A DNA stretch of 64,000 nucleotides from Lysobacterales bacterium (lineage in GTDB: Bacteria > Pseudomonadota > Gammaproteobacteria > Xanthomonadales > SZUA-36): contig JAKITK010000004.1 of assembly GCA_021648125.1 (NCBI GenBank), positions 1 through 64,000 of the forward strand, read 5' to 3'. Positions 9,131 to 16,346 of this stretch are shown here, piece by piece. The notes beneath the pieces are model-generated. The model was not told where the DNA came from, ran no database searches, and saw nothing but the letters and a program-made list of their open reading frames with translations. Within the stretch, counting starts at the first letter, position 1; every line of letters begins with the position of its first letter. Both the position numbers and the translations under genes were made by a program.

Positions 9131-9154
9131 CCTAAAATCCCTGCTCCACGGGTA

Positions 9155-9574
9155 TTAACTGGCCTTCGAGCTTTCTTTAGTAAAAACATAAAACCTTAAA
9201 CCCAGATATGAAATGATGGCGTAAGGAAGAACACCTAATGCCTGCGCAAAATAGCTATTTATAAGCAACTCATTAATTGAGTATAAAACGATTGAAAGAT
9301 TGACTAAGTAAGCTATAAGTATAACCATACAAAACTTATAAACTACCGGCAAAAGCCTGCCTTGGTATCTGAAAGTCCAGCTTGAATTTAATTGGAAGCT
9401 AAGCAGCAATCCGCAGCTATAACCGAAGATGTTTGCAGTAATATCACCCGCACCCAGTAGTTTACCTAGGTAAATCATCAGCAAGCCAAAAAGAGTATTT
9501 GCAATACCTGTTATACCAAAACGAATAATGGAGGAGCTAAGCAGGTTTTTCAGCATAAACATAGTACTGTGCAC
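9155..9574 (-). CDS. GtrA-family flippase-like membrane protein
   Basis: Up to 139 residues with four hydrophobic helices in the GtrA pattern (IIRFGITGIANTLFGLLMIYLG; ANIFGYSCGLLLSFQLNSSWTF; FCMVILIAYLVNLSIVLY; ALGVLPYAIISYLGLRFYVF). The N-S-S-W-T-F after helix 2 and the R-F-Y-V-F end are typical. GtrA proteins are thought to flip undecaprenyl-phosphate-linked sugars to the periplasm. It is the last gene of a four-gene minus-strand operon and overlaps the end of the methyltransferase gene; ATG 9556 would reduce the overlap from 38 to 20 bases. Confidence 0.85.
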   Translation of the reverse strand: MHSTMFMLKNLLSSSIIRFGITGIANTLFGLLMIYLGKLLGAGDITANIFGYSCGLLLSFQLNSSWTFRYQGRLLPVVYKFCMVILIAYLVNLSIVLYSINELLINSYFAQALGVLPYAIISYLGLRFYVFTKESSKAS

Positions 9575-10256
9575 CCAATGGAAGCCATTTTAGATAGCTT
9601 TCCAAAGGGCGTAAAAGTCGCAAAAAACCCGGGAAGAAAATACGATAATGAAGTTGTTCATTCCTCATGCCGGCGTTATTAAGTAAGCTGCGAAAGGCTT
9701 TGCCTTGAATTAGAATGGCATTCTCATCAAAACTGCAGGCATTCACTGCCCTCACAGTTAGGAAGTTTTTGGGGTTATGCTCAAAAGCAACGAATATGCC
9801 TCCCGGTTTGAGGATACGGTAAATTTCACTTATTAAACTTTCATGCGCCTCTGGGGGTATATGATGAAATACGCAGGCGGTAAAGACTACATCGAATGTA
9901 TTATCCGGGAGTGGAATTTTTTTACCATCGAAGTGTAAAAATTTTGCCCTTTTGCTGAATTTTGAAGCACCAATATCTAGACTTTTACGGGAAACATCAA
10001 GGCAGGTAAGCTTGCAATCGGGGAGGTGTTTTAGAAAGTATGGAACCGAAGTTCCGATCCCGGCCCCAAAATCCAGTATTGAAAGGTTTGCCGGATATTT
10101 ATACTTATTAATCAACTGTACGGTATCTTTAATTTTATACTCAGCAAAGAACTCAGCGCTTTCACCGGAAGGCCCTAAAACACTTTGATAAAGTTCATTG
10201 TATTCATCCGCAAATTTATCAAACTCAGCTTCTTCCATTTGGTGTTTATTCTTCAT
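9537..10256 (-). CDS. Class I SAM-dependent methyltransferase
   Basis: A 239-residue protein with the class I methyltransferase motif I ILDFGAGIGTSVPYF (about residues 59-73), the acidic end of strand 2 (LTCLDVS), a later VVFTACVFHHIPPEAH segment and the RILKPGGIFVAFEHNP strand. The family methylates small molecules or sugars. Its ATG overlaps the stop of the upstream epimerase-like gene by four bases (ATGA), so it is translationally coupled in a glycan operon. The natural guess is methylation of a nucleotide- or lipid-linked sugar, but the substrate cannot be read from sequence. Confidence 0.85.
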   Translation of the reverse strand: MKNKHQMEEAEFDKFADEYNELYQSVLGPSGESAEFFAEYKIKDTVQLINKYKYPANLSILDFGAGIGTSVPYFLKHLPDCKLTCLDVSRKSLDIGASKFSKRAKFLHFDGKKIPLPDNTFDVVFTACVFHHIPPEAHESLISEIYRILKPGGIFVAFEHNPKNFLTVRAVNACSFDENAILIQGKAFRSLLNNAGMRNEQLHYRIFFPGFLRLLRPLESYLKWLPLGAQYYVYAEKPA

Positions 10257-11251
10257 ATCGTTTTATTTCGTGGCAAGTTATCAGCTACCAGTCTATATGA
10301 CATTCCCGATAGTATCCTATTCTTTACCGCATGAATTTCTGTATTCAGATCCGCTGACTTCCAGTTTGCAGGTAACGCTAACGAGCTTATTGTAATATCA
10401 CTGATATTTTCAGTTTCTGCTGTGGAGTAAAAATTCAAATAGATTTTTTTATTGATAGTGCGTTCAACGCAATGTTTAATCTCGTAAATTGATGAGGGCT
10501 TGCCAGAAGCCAACAAAAAATAATTTACCCTTTTTTGACGCATGATGCCTAATACACATTGGCTAATGAACATCCCAATATCCTTGTTTGAGACATAATC
10601 CCTAAGTGTGCTTAAATTACCATAAATAGTCGATACCTTATTGGTTAATCCATTTTTCAGCAGGGTTGGTATCAAGCCCATTCGCTGCCCTGGGCCGATA
10701 TAACCAAATACTGAGCTTGGCCGGTAAATAAATTTACCAATGCTCGCATTCATCTGTAGTAGCAGTTCTTCCTGTTTCAATTTTAGACGGCCGTAATCTC
10801 GCCTGGGTTGTGGTACTGAATTATGATCAACGAGTTTAAAATTTTCAAACAAGCCGCCTGCAGAACTCAATAAATGAACACTAGTATGCCTTGTCATATT
10901 TAGCTTATGGGTTTTATTGATAATTTCCAATACTTGTTTAAAACTGCTGAACTCTTTTTGTATATCATCTTCATCCGCACCAAAGCCTGCCCTACCGGCA
11001 CACCAGATAAAGGCGATGTCAGTTTCGCCTGAATTAATACTAGTCAATATTCTAAGCAAACTCTTGTTGATGTATTCACTGTCTTTCCTGCGTGCTTTTA
11101 TATCGCTCCAGGCAAAAGGATAGTATGACCAAGAGCCTTTGATTAGCGTATTTATGGCATCACCAACAGCTGTGCCAATCAGTCCGGCACCAAACAAAAC
11201 AATGACTTTAGAATTGCTATTCGAGTCAGGTTCTTTTTGGAATAGAATCAT
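10253..11251 (-). CDS. NAD(P)-dependent epimerase/dehydratase-like protein
   Basis: This 332-residue protein has a Rossmann start (VIVLFGAGLIGTAVG, about residues 17-31) and a Y-G-R-L-K segment that fits the catalytic YxxxK of extended short-chain dehydrogenases. A later YRPSSVFGYIGPGQ segment resembles the substrate-loop region of NDP-sugar epimerases and reductases. It overlaps both neighbours by four bases, so it belongs to the GT2-epimerase-methyltransferase-GtrA operon and probably makes or modifies the sugar that the operon transfers. The precise reaction is unknown. Confidence 0.75.
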   Translation of the reverse strand: MILFQKEPDSNSNSKVIVLFGAGLIGTAVGDAINTLIKGSWSYYPFAWSDIKARRKDSEYINKSLLRILTSINSGETDIAFIWCAGRAGFGADEDDIQKEFSSFKQVLEIINKTHKLNMTRHTSVHLLSSAGGLFENFKLVDHNSVPQPRRDYGRLKLKQEELLLQMNASIGKFIYRPSSVFGYIGPGQRMGLIPTLLKNGLTNKVSTIYGNLSTLRDYVSNKDIGMFISQCVLGIMRQKRVNYFLLASGKPSSIYEIKHCVERTINKKIYLNFYSTAETENISDITISSLALPANWKSADLNTEIHAVKNRILSGMSYRLVADNLPRNKTI

Positions 11252-12252
11252 TTTGAGTTCTTGTCGAAATAATCCCGTAAGGCTTTGTCCGACCTTCTAT
11301 CGACTACAAAAAATGTAGGCTTTCCTTGAATGTGTAAAACAATAACAGAGATATACTCTAAAACTATACCCACAAGAATTGTGATAAGGCCGCTAAAAAA
11401 CAAAACCGTTAATATAAGAGATGTCCAGCCCTGAACCGGAATGGATTCTGGGCTGAATAACTTGTCATAAAAAATATTTAAGCCGAAGATAATCGCAATG
11501 AAAATAGCAATAAAACCAATAAGCGCCCCAAAACGAAGCACTTTTGCTTCGGAGCTAATAATAAGTCTACGGGCATGACTGAATAATTTTCGTAAGGTAT
11601 AACCGCTGTTCCCGCTTTCAACGAAGCGCTGATCTACCAAAGGTAGGGAGACCGCTGAAATTTTATCGGTAAACCAGCACAAAACCACATCAAGATAAGT
11701 ACCATGAGCACACACACTGGCTGCCCCACGCGCTATATCGCCGCGAATCAGCCTGAAGCTGTTGAATTTTTTCACATGCCGGTTTCCTGTAATACGAGCG
11801 ACAAGATTTTTATAGATACTTGAGCCCCAGTCACGAATTATATTTTTATGCACGCTGCTGTCAGGGTTTGCAAAGGTGATATCCCGCTTTTGGTTGATGG
11901 TGTGCTGCAGCATTTCATCAATAAATATCGGATCGTGTTGCAGGTCTTCATCCAGCGTAATTACCCAGTCACCGGAAGAATGCAAAATTCCGGCAATAGT
12001 CGCCTGATGCTGTCCAAAATTCCGTGAGAGGTTAATAATCCGAATCCAAGGTCTGGATTCCTGTAGCGTGTAAAGAATCTCTAATGAGTTATCAATCGAG
12101 GCATCATTAACAAAAATTGCCTCGGTCAGCTCAAGAGGTATTTCTGACACTGCCCAACGGTCACGCAGTGCTTCAATTTTATTAACTAATTGCGGCAGGT
12201 ATTCCGCACCTGCGTATACTGGTGTGACGGTATTTAAACTAAGCGTCTTCAT
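11248..12252 (-). CDS. GT2-family glycosyltransferase, GtrB/DPM1-like
   Basis: A 334-residue family-2 glycosyltransferase. The N-terminus reads NTVTPVYAGAEYLPQLV, followed by FVNDASIDNS, the LSRNFGQHQATIAG segment and the nucleotide-sugar/metal site TLDEDLQHDP, the classic signature of polyprenyl-phosphate sugar transferases. Two C-terminal transmembrane helices (FGALIGFIAIFIAIIFGLNIF and ILTVLFFSGLITILVGIVL) are as in GtrB and ArnC. It probably loads a sugar on undecaprenyl phosphate at the cytoplasmic face for the GtrA protein to flip. It is the first gene of the operon. Confidence 0.88.
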   Translation of the reverse strand: MKTLSLNTVTPVYAGAEYLPQLVNKIEALRDRWAVSEIPLELTEAIFVNDASIDNSLEILYTLQESRPWIRIINLSRNFGQHQATIAGILHSSGDWVITLDEDLQHDPIFIDEMLQHTINQKRDITFANPDSSVHKNIIRDWGSSIYKNLVARITGNRHVKKFNSFRLIRGDIARGAASVCAHGTYLDVVLCWFTDKISAVSLPLVDQRFVESGNSGYTLRKLFSHARRLIISSEAKVLRFGALIGFIAIFIAIIFGLNIFYDKLFSPESIPVQGWTSLILTVLFFSGLITILVGIVLEYISVIVLHIQGKPTFFVVDRRSDKALRDYFDKNSK

Positions 12253-12691
12253 ATTAATTGGGCGAGCTCAAGCAGTGCATGATAGGTGTCGTTCCTTTTT
12301 TCCTCATTTAAGTAAAGATTATATGCGAATAAGCAGCGATAACAAAGACGAATAAGCAGCGATAACAAAGACAATGCGTTGCATGCAACTCATAAACCTG
12401 CAAACAAACCATAATAGCGAGAATTTATCATAAACTTGTAATTTATACTTGCGGTTTAACAACGTATCTACCGGGTTTGGATCTCTGAACAAGCTAAACG
12501 CCTGACCTAAGAGCAGGCGATCCAGATATTGGGTGTATATGAGCGCACTTTTCCAGCGTGTTGATATTTGAGTCATTCTATGATGGCATTAGCCCTTCCA
12601 TCATGGGCAGAAATATAATCAGTTCAGTATCATTTCATATTGGACAGAATTTATCCTTGTATATCTTCTGCTGAATAGTATAATTGCAAGG
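12253..12691. other. Spacer between glycan operon and ATPase gene
   Basis: About 440 bases with no supported gene. It must hold the promoters of two divergent units. A perfect 23-bp tandem duplication lies at 12327-12372. A minus-strand 85-codon frame (12319-12576) reads through that duplication and has no recognisable domain, so I do not call it a gene. Confidence 0.5.
12327..12372. repeat. Perfect 23-bp tandem duplication
   Basis: The unit 12327-12349, which begins GAATAAGCAGCGATAAC, is repeated without change at 12350-12372. Only two copies are present. It lies about 75 bases upstream of the first gene of the minus-strand glycan operon and may change promoter spacing, or be a neutral slippage product. 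Confidence 0.9.
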
Positions 12692-13864
12692 ATGATAGAG
12701 CGAAGATTACACCAATATTTACATTCATTGCTACAATCGAACGCTGCAGTGGTGCTGGTTGGGCCGCGGCAAATTGGTAAAACAACGCTTGCCCTGAAGG
12801 TCACAGATTCAATCAAAGGGGTTTATCGGGACTTGGAAGACCCACGCGATGCAGATCAGGTACGAGATATTATACTTTTTGCTGAGCAGTACCCCAATCA
12901 ATTGATTATTCTGGATGAGATTCAACGACTACCAAACCTGTTCGCTCCCCTAAGGGTAATTATCGACCAACGCCGCCGTACGGGACAGCCTTACGGGCAG
13001 TTTCTGTTTCTGGGTTCTGCATCTCTTGATCTATTAGGCCAAACTAGCGAAAGCTTGGCTGGGCGCGTTGCACATGCAGAGCTTGTCGGCATTAATGTGC
13101 TTGAGCTTGAAAAAACTAAGCAGTCTTTGGGTACATTATGGTTGCGTGGTGGCTTTCCGGAGAGCCTTCTATCTCCGAATGATAATACCAGTATTCAGTG
13201 GCGTGGCGATCTCATTCGCAGTTACCTTGAGCGGGATATCCCTCAGTTTGGTTTTCGAATTCCTGCCGAAACATTAAGGCGATTTTGGACCATGCTAGCC
13301 CATCATCAAGGTGGTTTGCTAAATGCTGCCCAATTGGCCGCTAGCTTGGGTGTGAGTGGACAAAGTATCGCAAGGTACCTAGATATACTCGTTGACTTGT
13401 TACTGGTTCGGCGCTTACAACCCTGGTTTGCCAATGTGGGTAAACGCCTGGTTAAATCGCCGAAAATCTACATTCGCGACAGTGGGATTCTACATGCCCT
13501 GCTAGGGCTTAGCAGCAAAGAGCAACTGCTTTCACACCCAGTACTCGGGGCGAGTTGGGAAGGTTTTGCAATTGAAAACTTGGTCAATGTATGCAAAGAC
13601 TATCAGCCCTATTTTTACCGCACCAGCGCAGGTGCTGAGATCGACCTTATACTGGTGCGAGGCGGTAAACCCGTTATTGCAATTGAGGTGAAACGCGCTT
13701 CAGCACCAAAGCTCAAAAAGGGATTTTATCTGGCTTGTAGCGACCTTGGAATTACTAATAAATATATTGTCTATCCTGGCCAGAAAAGTTACACATTGCC
13801 TGAAAATATTCAAGTAATACCTTTGTTGGAGTTAATGCGCATCTTGCAGGACGATGAGCTATAA
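12692..13864 (+). CDS. AAA ATPase with DUF4143 domain
   Basis: A 390-residue protein of the widespread AAA_14/DUF4143 family. Walker A is GPRQIGKTTL near residue 24, Walker B is LIILDEIQRL near residue 71, and an LFLGSASLDLL sensor-like strand follows. The C-terminal DUF4143 part carries a winged-helix-like stretch (LAASLGVSGQSIARYLDIL) and a DLILVRGGKPVIAIEVKRA segment that resembles the D/E-x-K core of the PD-(D/E)XK fold. The role of the family is unclear. It stands alone between the glycan operon and the minor-pilin operon, as such mobile genes often do. Confidence 0.85.
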   Translation: MIERRLHQYLHSLLQSNAAVVLVGPRQIGKTTLALKVTDSIKGVYRDLEDPRDADQVRDIILFAEQYPNQLIILDEIQRLPNLFAPLRVIIDQRRRTGQPYGQFLFLGSASLDLLGQTSESLAGRVAHAELVGINVLELEKTKQSLGTLWLRGGFPESLLSPNDNTSIQWRGDLIRSYLERDIPQFGFRIPAETLRRFWTMLAHHQGGLLNAAQLAASLGVSGQSIARYLDILVDLLLVRRLQPWFANVGKRLVKSPKIYIRDSGILHALLGLSSKEQLLSHPVLGASWEGFAIENLVNVCKDYQPYFYRTSAGAEIDLILVRGGKPVIAIEVKRASAPKLKKGFYLACSDLGITNKYIVYPGQKSYTLPENIQVIPLLELMRILQDDEL

Positions 13865-14107
13865 GCCCTAAACCGTTGTTGCTGACCCCCAGAAGCGTAT
13901 CATTCTTGCTATGATTTGGTCTGAGACTATATTAGAAGCAGGCCATGATTTATCCTTTTTCATTACCCAGCTACCCGCAAGAATCACCGTTACACAAGCT
14001 ATCACCAAGATGCTTGCGATAATTGGTATGCTTTTATGGATAAACGGCAACTGTTAACCCATAGATATCACCTATAATTAGGATCTAGAGAAAGTATTGG
14101 AACGCAA

Positions 14108-14569
14108 ATGCAAAAAACACAGGGATTTACCCTAGTAGAATTACTCATCACCATTGCTATTATGGCAATTATGATGGCGCTGGCTGTGCCCAGTTTCACG
14201 CAGATGGTAGAACGAAACCAGGTAACAACTACAGGCAACGATATGATTGCGTCCATTATGATGGCTCGTAGCACGGCAGTTACCCGAGAGGAAAATATAA
14301 GGCTTCGAAGGCTTTCTAACTGGAATACTGGCTGGACAGTTAGAGATGCCGCCAACAATGTAATATTAAGACACGAGACTAGCCACCCTAATCTCTTAAT
14401 TACTGCACAAGGCAGCAACACCAGCAACTCTATCACCTACACAGCCCAGGGAAGAACATCACCGGCGCTTGTTGCCGGCGATGATTATTTTAAAATCAGC
14501 TTGGGAAGTAGTGAGCGTTGCATTAACTTTTCAACCTCAGGACGGCCGAGTACTGGAGATTGCCCATGA
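14108..14569 (+). CDS. fimT: GspH/FimT-family minor pilin
   Basis: A 153-residue prepilin with leader MQKTQG|FTLVE, Glu5 present, and an N-terminal helix (LLITIAIMAIMMALAVPSF). The GspH-type C-terminal domain includes SIMMARSTAVTREENI, a signature of FimT/FimU. It is the first gene of the minor-pilin operon. FimT/FimU-class proteins sit in the priming complex at the pilus tip, and in some naturally competent species FimT also binds DNA. The gene ends with ATGA overlapping the pilV start. I cannot decide between fimT and fimU naming. Confidence 0.9.
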   Translation: MQKTQGFTLVELLITIAIMAIMMALAVPSFTQMVERNQVTTTGNDMIASIMMARSTAVTREENIRLRRLSNWNTGWTVRDAANNVILRHETSHPNLLITAQGSNTSNSITYTAQGRTSPALVAGDDYFKISLGSSERCINFSTSGRPSTGDCP

Positions 14570-15111
14570 GTACCACCTCTTTTTCAAAACAACGAGGTAC
14601 CAGTCTGCTTGAGGTGCTAATAGCAGCCATAATAGTTGCGATCGGCTTGCTTGGAATTGCAGCACTGCAAATGAAATCTGTGCAGTATTCAGTAGATTCA
14701 CAATACCGCTCGGTAGCAACCGATATTGCCTGGTCAATGGCGGATAGAATTCGTGCCAATCTTGCTGAAGACAACAGCTATTCCGCAATTGCAGCCGACT
14801 GCAACACCGTTGTCCAAAGTTGCGCCATGATACCAACTGCTTCAGATGCCTCTAGTACTGATTCTTGCACGGCAGTGGAAATTGCCGCATATGATATTAA
14901 ATCTGTGCTGTGTACTGTTGGCGGGCAGCCAGAATTACCCGGTGGTACTTTAAGGATTGCTAGATGCGCAGATGCTGATAACACAGACACGGATGACTGT
15001 TCACCGCATTCGACCTTTGAAATCCAAGTTACCTGGAATACCCGCTCAGACCTTGGCAATGGATTTCAAGATAGTGTGGTTATGGTTATAGTTCCCGGTA
15101 CTGAGCAGTGA
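14566..15111 (+). CDS. pilV: Minor pilin PilV
   Basis: A 181-residue prepilin with leader ending QRG|TSLLE, Glu5 present, then VLIAAIIVAIGLLGIAALQMKS, the PilV pattern. Several Cys (DCNTVVQSC, DSCTAV, SVLCTV, DDCS) suggest disulfides in the head domain. ATG 14566 overlaps the fimT stop as ATGA. PilV is a structural part of the minor-pilin initiation complex that primes pilus assembly and supports PilY1 surface display. Confidence 0.92.
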   Translation: MSTTSFSKQRGTSLLEVLIAAIIVAIGLLGIAALQMKSVQYSVDSQYRSVATDIAWSMADRIRANLAEDNSYSAIAADCNTVVQSCAMIPTASDASSTDSCTAVEIAAYDIKSVLCTVGGQPELPGGTLRIARCADADNTDTDDCSPHSTFEIQVTWNTRSDLGNGFQDSVVMVIVPGTEQ

Positions 15112-15857
15112 AAACGATTATGAAAACATTTCCTAGCAGCAAACACAGCGGCATTACCCTTATATCATTGTTAATTGCAACCGCGCTTGGCATTTTTATA
15201 ATGGCTGCTGCAGGACAAGTCTACATTAATAGTCAGGCAGCCTACAGCTTACGCAGTTCTGTTTCTGCAGTTGGTGAAAACGGGCGTTATGCCCTAGATG
15301 ATATCCGCCGCACCCTAGTAATGACAGGCCGTGGTATTAGTGCTGCCCAGAGTGCATTCGCCCAGATTGATCCATCTGGTATAAGCGATGCAGGCGCTAG
15401 CTCGAGCGCCTCTGATATTATCGCCGTGCGCTATGCAGAAGGCAGCTCCTGTGCCGGTAATGTCAGTGGATTCAGCACCATTCGAATTAAAGTAGTCAAC
15501 AACATACTAATATGCGAGCTTAATGGTGCAAATGTGCCGTTGGTATCAGGCGTACATTTAATGCGGGTGCTCTACGGTGTTGCGGACAATCCATTAACCA
15601 ACAGCTCTGCAAATCGCTACCTTACCGCTGCAGCAGTTGATACAGCCGGCGCATGGAGGGATGTGGTTGCCATGCGCGTCGGGCTGGTAGTAAGTTCAGA
15701 CAACGAAACCCTGCCTGTTCATATGCGCGACTCAAGCGTTCAGACAATAGACCTGCTGGGAATGACCTTTACCCCCCCCGATGCCGAACGCCTCTTTCGT
15801 GCGGTCACAACGACTGTGGTTTTACGCAATTTAAACCCTATTATTTCGAAGCAATAA
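15108..15857 (+). CDS. pilW: Minor pilin PilW with non-canonical residue 5
   Basis: A 249-residue protein starting at GTG 15108, coupled to the pilV stop (GTGA), or at ATG 15120. The PilW family shape is present: ATALGIFIMAAAGQVYINSQAAYSLRSS, then VGENGRYALDDIRRTL, and a C-terminal FRAVTTTVVLRN. The cleavage site reads SG|ITLIS, so position 5 of the mature protein is Ser, not the Glu found in nearly all type IV pilins. The neighbours and the rest of the protein argue against decay. Confidence 0.9.
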   Translation: MKTIMKTFPSSKHSGITLISLLIATALGIFIMAAAGQVYINSQAAYSLRSSVSAVGENGRYALDDIRRTLVMTGRGISAAQSAFAQIDPSGISDAGASSSASDIIAVRYAEGSSCAGNVSGFSTIRIKVVNNILICELNGANVPLVSGVHLMRVLYGVADNPLTNSSANRYLTAAAVDTAGAWRDVVAMRVGLVVSSDNETLPVHMRDSSVQTIDLLGMTFTPPDAERLFRAVTTTVVLRNLNPIISKQ

Positions 15858-15859
15858 TT

Positions 15860-16333
15860 ATGAAAAACACTCATATATACAACAAGCATAAACAACATGG
15901 TGTGGCGCTGATTGCCAGCATGGTGTTATTACTGGTAATAACACTGCTTAGCCTCAGCTCCATGCGTAATACCAATATAGATACTAAAATTGCGGTAAAT
16001 CATCAACATAAGCAAATTAGTTTTCAGGCCGCCGAAAGCGCCTTGTTTAAACTGATGAGCCCTAACCCAACGGTTACCGTACCCCTGACAGAAGCCGCAG
16101 TACCAATCATGAATAGCGACTATTTTAAATCAAACAAGAGTGCTTCACGGCCCGGTGTAGAAGCCGATCTAAGTATGGATTATATTCGTGCTTCGAACCC
16201 AGGCGAATTTAAATTTAATGGCTTCGGCTTGAGCTTAACTACACTGATATACCAAGCGGATGCAATTGGCAGTGTTGCTGGCAGCAAAGCAACCGCACAC
16301 AACCGCATGGGCGTTGTGTTAATACGAAATTAA
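15860..16333 (+). CDS. pilX: Minor pilin PilX
   Basis: A 157-residue protein with a PilX_N-type start. The leader ends KQHG and the mature start reads VALIASMVLLLVITLLSLSSMRNTN, followed by the ISFQAAESAL box. It lacks Glu5, as PilX proteins commonly do. ATG 15860 lies two bases after the pilW stop; the same frame is open further upstream inside pilW but without PilX-like sequence. It belongs to the tip-priming complex with PilV, PilW, PilE and PilY1. Confidence 0.9.
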   Translation: MKNTHIYNKHKQHGVALIASMVLLLVITLLSLSSMRNTNIDTKIAVNHQHKQISFQAAESALFKLMSPNPTVTVPLTEAAVPIMNSDYFKSNKSASRPGVEADLSMDYIRASNPGEFKFNGFGLSLTTLIYQADAIGSVAGSKATAHNRMGVVLIRN

Positions 16334-16346
16334 GAAGGAATTCAAC

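Noticed and set aside
8990-9199. Second coaE fragment as a functional small gene
   Set aside because: It lacks the P-loop and lid halves of the enzyme, starts mid-domain and overlaps an opposing gene. Treated as a pseudogene fragment.
12319-12576. 85-codon minus-strand frame
   Set aside because: It runs through the 23-bp tandem duplication, has no recognised domain and no clear ribosome site; probably chance.
13868-14050. 60-codon minus-strand frame with one hydrophobic helix, between the ATPase gene and fimT
   Set aside because: The start is TTG with a stop just upstream and no ribosome-binding sequence. The hydrophobic stretch alone is not enough, although a small membrane protein cannot be excluded.
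15653-15859. Longer upstream form of PilX
   Set aside because: The extra residues are the pilW sequence read in another frame. The prepilin leader begins at ATG 15860.
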